Below are positions 58,354 to 64,000 of a stretch of DNA of 64,000 nucleotides, piece after piece. A model generated the notes under the pieces. The model made no database searches. It had not been told where the DNA came from and worked only from the letters and a program-made list of their open reading frames with translations. The position numbers and the translations under genes are program-made. Location: NCBI GenBank assembly GCA_023014335.1, contig JAECYW010000014.1, positions 930,001 to 994,000 of the forward strand. The letters run 5' to 3'. Source of the stretch: Galerina marginata (taxonomy: Eukaryota; Basidiomycota; Agaricomycetes; Agaricales; Galerinaceae). Every line of letters starts with the position of its first letter. Within the stretch, counting starts at the first letter, position 1.

Positions 58354-60901
58354 ATGTCAACTCGTTTGACGCGATCTGCAGGCACAGTGCCTGAACCATC
58401 GCCATCACCCCCTCCACAACCCCGTAAGCGTCTCCGATCAACCACTGCTACCACCACTGTCTCCAGCAAGCGCAACAAGGTTGTCGTGGCTGATGATGAT
58501 GATGATGGTGATGGTGATGATGGTGACTTCGCTTCTGCGGTGGCTTTGGAGTATGAAGAGGATAGTGTGCTGCCTTTAAAGAAGGCCCCAACTACAAAAG
58601 CAAGGGGAGGGAGAGGAGGAGGAGGAGGAAGAGGTGATGGGAGAGGTGGAGGGAGAGGTGACGGGAGAGGTGGAGGAAGAGCCAGAGGAAGAGGTGGGGG
58701 AAGAGGTGGGAAGCAGAGGTATGTTGACTCACTGTTCACAGTGTGTATCAGCTAATGGGGATAATACTGGATTTTTTTTGTGAAGGAAAACGGATGCAGA
58801 TCGTGCTGCAGAAGATGCCATTGAGAATGCCAAAGGTCGACCCCTCAAAATCACCCCGTAAGCCTCCCGTCGTCTCAGTTTTTATACTTAAATCCTCATT
58901 TTGTGTTTTCTTTTTTTTTAAAAAAAAGTGTTGCTCGAACCCTTGATGCTCAGGGCACATCTGTTGCCCCACCTGAACGTCAGGCCCGTTCCCCACATGC
59001 ATCATTCCTCCCTCCACCCCCCACGATTAAAAGTTCTAGGCTTCGGGCTGAGCGTGAACCAATTGTGGAGGTTTTGGATGAAGCTGAGGAGGCTGAGGAT
59101 GAGGAGGATGAGGCTGAGGAGGATTCAAGGAATGACAATGAGGCTGTAGATGATTTGGAGTATGATTCACCTTCGGAAGCTGTTCCGAAAACCCATCGCA
59201 AGTCTACTGCAGCTTCAGGCTCTCGTCCACGTCGTGACATTGGTGATAATGACGATAGCCATGCTTATTCTGAGACTGAACAATTCCGTGACTCAAGCGA
59301 TTTTCATTGCCATGAGTTGAATGATGAGGATGTGGACATGGACTTTGTGCGTGGGCGTTCTGCTCATCGTGTTGATCCACCTGGCCGTGTTGGTCCCCCT
59401 CGAGGCAAGTCAAAAGTCACTGCCCATTTCTCTGGTACCAGTCAGCATGTTTCCACGGCTGGTGTTGATGTTGATGTTGAGATGGGTGAACCTGGTATTA
59501 ATTTATTTTTACTTCTCTGTATGATTATTTATCACTATTTAGATATTGACATTGCCAACCTTCCTGCTCCTAAAGTTCAGCCACCCGCCAATGGCTCGTC
59601 ACGTTCACATGGTGGGATCTTGCGAAACAAAGCTCTGGGTAATGTTCACAACTTCGGTGATGAAATCGACGATGATCAAAGTGAACTGGTTCAAGTTTCG
59701 GGCCATGTCAATCTGACAGTTTTATCGGAGCCACCTAAAGCTGTATTTGTTGATGATATGGCTGTGTCGGTTCTCAAAATTTCTACTCCATGTCACAAGA
59801 CTATGGGCCCACTTTTGGAGCATGTGGGTCGAAATTATTCGCCGGTCCGCAGTAAGTAATCACTTACAATATATTCTCAGTGTTTTAAAATCATTTTCCA
59901 GAAAACAACTTACGGGTCTATGCTCTTGAATCCAATCAGTGGTGTATCAAAGGTCGTTACAATATTGCTGCCAGTGATAATGACCCATGTATCTGGGTTC
60001 AACAAGATGGTCGAATGGTGACACATCTTGCTGTTGTATGTCATATGATTTATTTCAATTTTGGACTCTTTTGAAGACTTGTTTACTAGGAGAATGAGAT
60101 CATTGTTGCATCTGCTATTCCCCCATCGTTCAGACGTTCTGCATCAGCTAGTGGTTCTGTTCCTCCGACTACTTCTACTTCTGCATCTTCTCGATCTCGT
60201 ACCGCAACACCTGATCCGCTTTATGGTGTTTCTGGCGGCCCATCGGACATGTCTCGTTCCCGGAAAATCTTCTCTTGAGCTACTTGGACATTGATCCTGA
60301 TCTTCCAAATACTGGAGGTGGTCTTATCGGTGCCTTCCAAAAGTGGAAAGTTATAGAGAAGGCTAAAGACTCAGTTGCTGCTCTCAAAAAGGATGTTGAT
60401 TGGCGTGCTTTAACAGAAGACGATCCATTCCTTCCTCATTTTCACGAATTCATCGATATCTTTGTTGCGAAGTCCCAATTCTACGAGACGTGGCGTACGA
60501 AATTTGGCCGTGCTGAGAAATATCCAGCTATGGAGGCATGGCTCACACAATCTGAGGATGCACCTTCTGACGATGACCTCTGGGGTCCACCACCACCAAA
60601 AACTACATATCCTAGGCAGTTCACATTCATTATGCTTGAAAACTGGATGAAACTCGAAGATGCCAAGCGGAAAGCCAAGGGAAAGCAAAAGGCGTCTTCT
60701 CCTAAAAGATCCAGTCCACGCAAGACGCATACTTCTGAATTGGATCACAAGGTCGACAAGCGAGCTCACAAGAAGTTAGCCGAGACGGAGAAGAAGCAAA
60801 GGGAGAAGGAGAGAAGGGACAAGGAGAGATCAAAAACCAAGCCTAAAGCATCGAGTTCGAAGGGTAAAAAGGCTGTTTCGGAAGAAGATTCTGATGAGTA
60901 A
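58354..60901 (+). CDS. KDZ element protein 1, acidic and Gly/Arg-rich, unknown function
   Basis: Spliced model: exons 58,354-58,718, 58,786-58,857, 58,929-59,494, 59,543-59,851, 59,902-60,035 and from 60,090. Start MSTRLTRSAGTVPEPSPSPP. Then an acidic tract, an RGG-like Gly/Arg tract (about 58,600-58,710), a second acidic Glu/Asp tract (about 59,070-59,150), a compact segment (NNLRVYALESNQWCIKGRYN), a Ser/Thr linker, and a folded-looking C-terminal part from about 60,277 (YLDIDPDLPNTGGGLIGAFQ ... FVAKSQFYETWRTKFG) ending in a Lys-rich tail and TAA at 60,901. In the last exon the frame stops at 60,276-60,278 and the C-terminal part is in another frame, so either a small intron or a 1-2 nt indel lies near 60,265. 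I do not recognise the family. It precedes the transposase gene on the same strand. Confidence 0.65.
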
Positions 60902-60969
60902 GTTTTTTTCTAGGTTCACATTAGCTGTACTATTTCAAGTGTCGCTTGGTGTAAGATTACTGGCTGAGT

Positions 60970-63398
60970 TTGGGTTTCAGATCACTCCGTATTATTTCCA
61001 ACACTATGCGTTTACTCTTGGACATCACTGTACTTGTTGTCTCTACTGCCACACATATGCTCTCGTATTTTCCATTATTAGTCTGGCTTTTGATCTGGTT
61101 TAATATGGCTACACTGGCCGCTGCTGTGCCAATTCAAAGTGCATTTCCAGATATCTCATTTGGAACCTTCAGTGGAATCATTGAAGAAAACCTTGGTTCA
61201 GAAGTATCACTGTCTACAGTCTTGACAGTGCTATTTACTCTGACAGAAAACCCAGACTTGCTGAACCTCCACTTTCGTCAGCAAAATCCTGTGTATGTTG
61301 GAGAAAACAAAACCATCAACACAGGCTGGATTCTATCCATGTCCAGAGCACTTATGGCAAAATTAGGCCAAGCCAGGTCATCAACATTGTTTCATGACAG
61401 TGAATATGATGATGATGAAAGCCTCAAGCAGAGCTTTGTAGCAAAGAAGCTTGATTCAATAGCCAATGGTTTAAATCTTTCACCGTACAATCACAAAGGA
61501 AACTACACAACAAAATTACTTCCTGTGTCAACAAACGATATTCAACCAGCCCTTATTATTTGCCCAGCTTCTTTTGTGTGTTCTACGGCATCATGCAGGC
61601 CACGATCACTTGTTCAACACACAAAAATCCGTGATGTGCCAAATGTGACATTGATTAAAGGGCATCAGATTTGTAAAGATGTCCCTTTACTCACAGGACA
61701 CTGCAAAGACTGTGGTACATTATATCTGGCAGATCATGAGCGATTTGTGGATGATTCAGTAAATCCTCAACAATTCAAACGTGTTTACCTTAACTCTGCC
61801 AAATATCTCAAAGTTGGACAAGGACTGTGGGTTGACCGCTTGTTTTCAACAACTGCGGTAAATGCAATGTACAACTTTCATGCATCTGCAAATGCCTTTG
61901 CGGAATATTGGAACAATACCTTTGGAACACAATCAACTTCTGTTACCCGCCGTCAAATTTGGCAGGCATTTGTTCAAGAAACACTACGGACTATTGCAGA
62001 AGAATCTAAACTTGATCTTGAGCTTGATGATGCATTAAATATCAAAGAAGTCACTACACAGGCATTTGGAATTTTAGGCGAAAATGGAATCATTAGAGCC
62101 GCTGATCAGCATGCCTGTGCAGAATGCACTCATGAATACAAAGCAACAAGTGATATTATAAATCCCAATCCAGCGGCAGTAGTTGGAGTTGACGACAACA
62201 ATGCAGTCATACCTGAATTGAATCAGAATATTGAAGAACATAGTCCAGAACCTTCTTTGTCAAGTTCTGATCAAGAAATGGATCTTGAAAAGCAGTTTGT
62301 AACTATGCGAATTTTGGATGGAGTTGTGATGGGCCCACAGGTAAATCTTATAGTCACTTTTGACAGTATAGAACTGATACCAACCCTATGGTATAGATTT
62401 GTGCATATGATGATTGTACGAATGAGCTTTCTAATGCTCGCGGTGGTTCTTTATGTGATGTACACCATGTACAGCTTGCCACACGATGTTTGGTTCGAGA
62501 GTGCTTGAATCAACGAGTCCAGGGAACTAATGCCTGTGAAACACACCAACCACAATGGAGAAATTTCAAAAAATACAATACTCGTCAAGTTCAATCAGGA
62601 GTTCGCAGAATGTTGCAGCGACCATCAGAAGCTAATGAATGGCAACCTCGTCGAAGAGGACCAAATCCACAGCGGCATGATGATCCAAACTCAGATCCAC
62701 CTCCACCCAAAAACTACTTCAGTCCTGGTCGATATTACTGTGTTGAAACCATTTGTGCACCTTGCGGTGTTGTTATTGCTTGGACCAAATTTGCACGGTC
62801 AGAGTCAACAACAAATATTCTGAATTGGCTTGGATCTGTTTATCCTACAGAGGAATCACGGCCTGATTACATTTGTATTGACAAAGGCTGTCAAGTACTT
62901 GCAACTGCTGTCAATAATGGCAGCTGGGATATTTGGAAAAGAACATCACGGATTATCGTTGATTCTTACCATTATATCAATCACCGGGTCTCTGATTATC
63001 TCTGTCGCAAATATTGCAATCCATCACCTGGCGATGGTTCTGCTCCAAACCTAGTTATTATTGCTTTTGATAAAAATGGACAGCCATATGCAAAGCGTGC
63101 ATTTAATACTCAGGTAGGTATACATCAGTCTTTTTGTTGCTGCTGGCTTATGATGATTTAGGTTTGTGAACAACTCAATGCATGGCTTGCGGGATTCCAG
63201 TCAATACTGAAGCGTATGACTCCTGGGAATTTCAACTGGTTTTTACATGCAATGCTATTTTATCACACAAAATATGTGCTTCGCAAACAAGATTTCAAAA
63301 AACAATCACAAGCAAGGGATGCTGATGATGAAGCCAATGAAGATCTTGGGTTGGATGAAGAAGTAGAGGAAAATGATGATAGTGACAATGATGCTTAG
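60970..63398 (+). CDS. CxC5/CxC6-KDZ transposase-like protein
   Basis: Exons 60,970-62,340, 62,397-63,113 and 63,162-63,398 join in phase to 774 residues. Start alternatives are 60,970 and the Met at 61,012. The N-terminal half carries a cysteine cluster of CxC5 type (about residues 198-250, with CPASFVCSTASC and GHCKDCG). After intron 1 comes a CxC6-type cluster (ICAYDDCTNELS ... CDVHH, CLVRECLNQRVQGTNACETH). The C-terminal third is transposase-like with candidate acidic residues in DYICIDKG, the IVDSYHYINHRVSDYLC stretch and the Glu of VCEQLNAWLAGFQSIL. These clusters are known from basidiomycete KDZ transposons. It would bind the element ends and move it. The frame is fully open, so it may be active. 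Confidence 0.85.
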
Positions 63399-63627
63399 TA
63401 TTGTGGTTAAATAATGCACAGTAGGAGTAAAGGCAGTGTATATTAGTATATTTGTTATTGTTGATTTGAAATTGCTATTGTGTCAGTTATTCTATATAAC
63501 AAATTGACTGAGATATAGAGTGAATCATGAGCAATGGGTATTATTAACAGGTACAGGTATGTGTAGGCACAGTGCCACCTGCATGTTACCTAAGCATTTT
63601 TCTAAATTTTACTTGATTTTATTTTCT
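63399..63627. other. 3' region of the KDZ transposase gene
   Basis: AT-rich sequence with no coding signal, presumably the transcript end of the preceding gene. Confidence 0.5.
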
Positions 63628-63857
63628 GATTCCGCCGGAATCCGCCGGAATCCGGACCACCATTCCGGCGGAATCCACCGGAATCAGCTGCAATTTGTAA
63701 AAATATATATTTGGTTCATTCCGCCGGAATCCACCGGATTCCGGTCCCCCATTCCACCGGAATCCGGCGGAATTTTGCTGTTTTTTAGGCTTATTTTTTT
63801 ATATTCCACCGGATTCCGGTGGATTCCGCCGGAATCCGGTCATTCCGGCCGGAATAG
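63628..63857. repeat. KDZ right subterminal array
   Basis: Dense direct and inverted copies of attccgccggaatcc-like words, mirror of the left array. Confidence 0.8.
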
Positions 63858-63878
63858 GTGGGGCAAGGTAAAGTACAG
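63858..63878 (-). repeat. KDZ element right terminal inverted repeat
   Basis: The reverse complement begins CTGTACTTTACCTTGCCCCA, matching the left end over its core. The second CGACGATG target copy follows directly. Confidence 0.75.
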
Positions 63879-63886
63879 CGACGATG

Positions 63887-64000
63887 ATGTATGAATCTGT
63901 GTTTGTCCGGTCCTACGAATCTCGATTAATCATGCTTAGGTTGCTGCTGTTTACAGGATGAACACCCGGGAAGTCGATCAGGAACCGTGTCGGAGGTTCG
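63887..64000 (+). pseudogene. NF-X1/FAP1-like relic, unit 4, part after the KDZ element
   Basis: Continues the relic interrupted at 56,300: 'atgtatgaatctg', an intron-like stretch, then MNTREVDQEPCRR (MDTQ.VDQEP in the other copies) at 63,958-63,996. The window ends inside it, so unit 4 goes on beyond 64,000. Confidence 0.75.

Larger units (their letters stand above)
56309..63878 (+). mobile_element. KDZ-type DNA transposon, 7.57 kb, apparently complete
   Basis: The element splits the NF-X1 relic. CGACGATG is present at 56,301-56,308 and 63,879-63,886 (8-bp target duplication), and unit 3 near 42,725 gives the uninterrupted order. The ends share CTTTAC, one or two variable bases, and TGCCCCACC as imperfect inverted repeats. 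Both ends carry dense ggaatccggcgg-type subterminal arrays. It holds two plus-strand genes: an acidic/Gly-Arg-rich protein and a CxC5/CxC6-KDZ transposase-like protein. An 8-bp duplication fits what is known for the Zisupton branch of the Kyakuja-Dileera-Zisupton superfamily. Confidence 0.85.

Noticed and set aside
56309..63878. TET/JBP dioxygenase cargo, known from some mushroom KDZ elements
   Set aside because: No HxD...H motif arrangement was found in either gene of this element.

Overview
The window looks like a gene-poor, transposon-rich accessory region of a basidiomycete (Agaricomycete-type) fungus. The evidence is short GT-AG introns of about 45-70 nt, NB-ARC/TPR NLR-like genes, a single-ORF Ty3 chromovirus, a KDZ-type DNA transposon whose transposase carries CxC cysteine clusters, hAT remnants, and a class II fructose-bisphosphate aldolase split by many tiny introns. 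No prokaryotic signals, rRNA or tRNA genes were seen.

The backbone is a tandem segmental duplication with a unit of about 14 kb once later insertions are subtracted. Each unit reads: broken alpha/beta-hydrolase (-), broken NF-X1/FAP1-like zinc-finger gene (+), a shared module (segment S plus minus-strand cassette C), aldolase copy (+), a second S+C module, NLR gene (+), then a conserved NLR 3' flank. Unit 0 supplies only its tail (1-393). Unit 1 is 394-15,908 and has lost its aldolase. Unit 2 is about 15,909-40,440, unit 3 about 40,440-54,081, and unit 4 starts at 54,082 and runs off the window. NLR copies lie at 12,652 (nonsense mutation), 31,778 (open, 13 TPR units) and 50,704 (open, 6 TPR units). 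The aldolase copies at 27,730 and 46,240 are both damaged, by different lesions. The S+C module in front of each aldolase ends inside codon 12 of an NLR first exon, which marks the breakpoint of an older internal duplication.

Comparing units gives empty sites for the insertions: a 231-bp CACTA-like MITE (3,433-3,663, TSD TTT); a 5.25-kb diverged palindrome (5,679-10,928, candidate 7-bp TSD); a young Ty3 chromovirus (19,073-24,965, TSD AGCTC, LTRs differing at one base); a degenerate hAT complex replacing the 3' end of NLR2 (about 35,161-39,594) that itself holds a 2.1-kb unidentified insert; and a 7.57-kb KDZ element (56,309-63,878, 8-bp TSD) inside the NF-X1 relic of unit 4.

Genes that look translatable are NLR2, NLR3, the Ty3 polyprotein and the KDZ CxC/transposase gene. 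The first KDZ gene (58,354-60,901) is mostly open with one apparent frame problem. The rest is pseudogene, repeat or unassigned sequence. All identifications come from reading motifs and comparing copies within the window; no database search was run.
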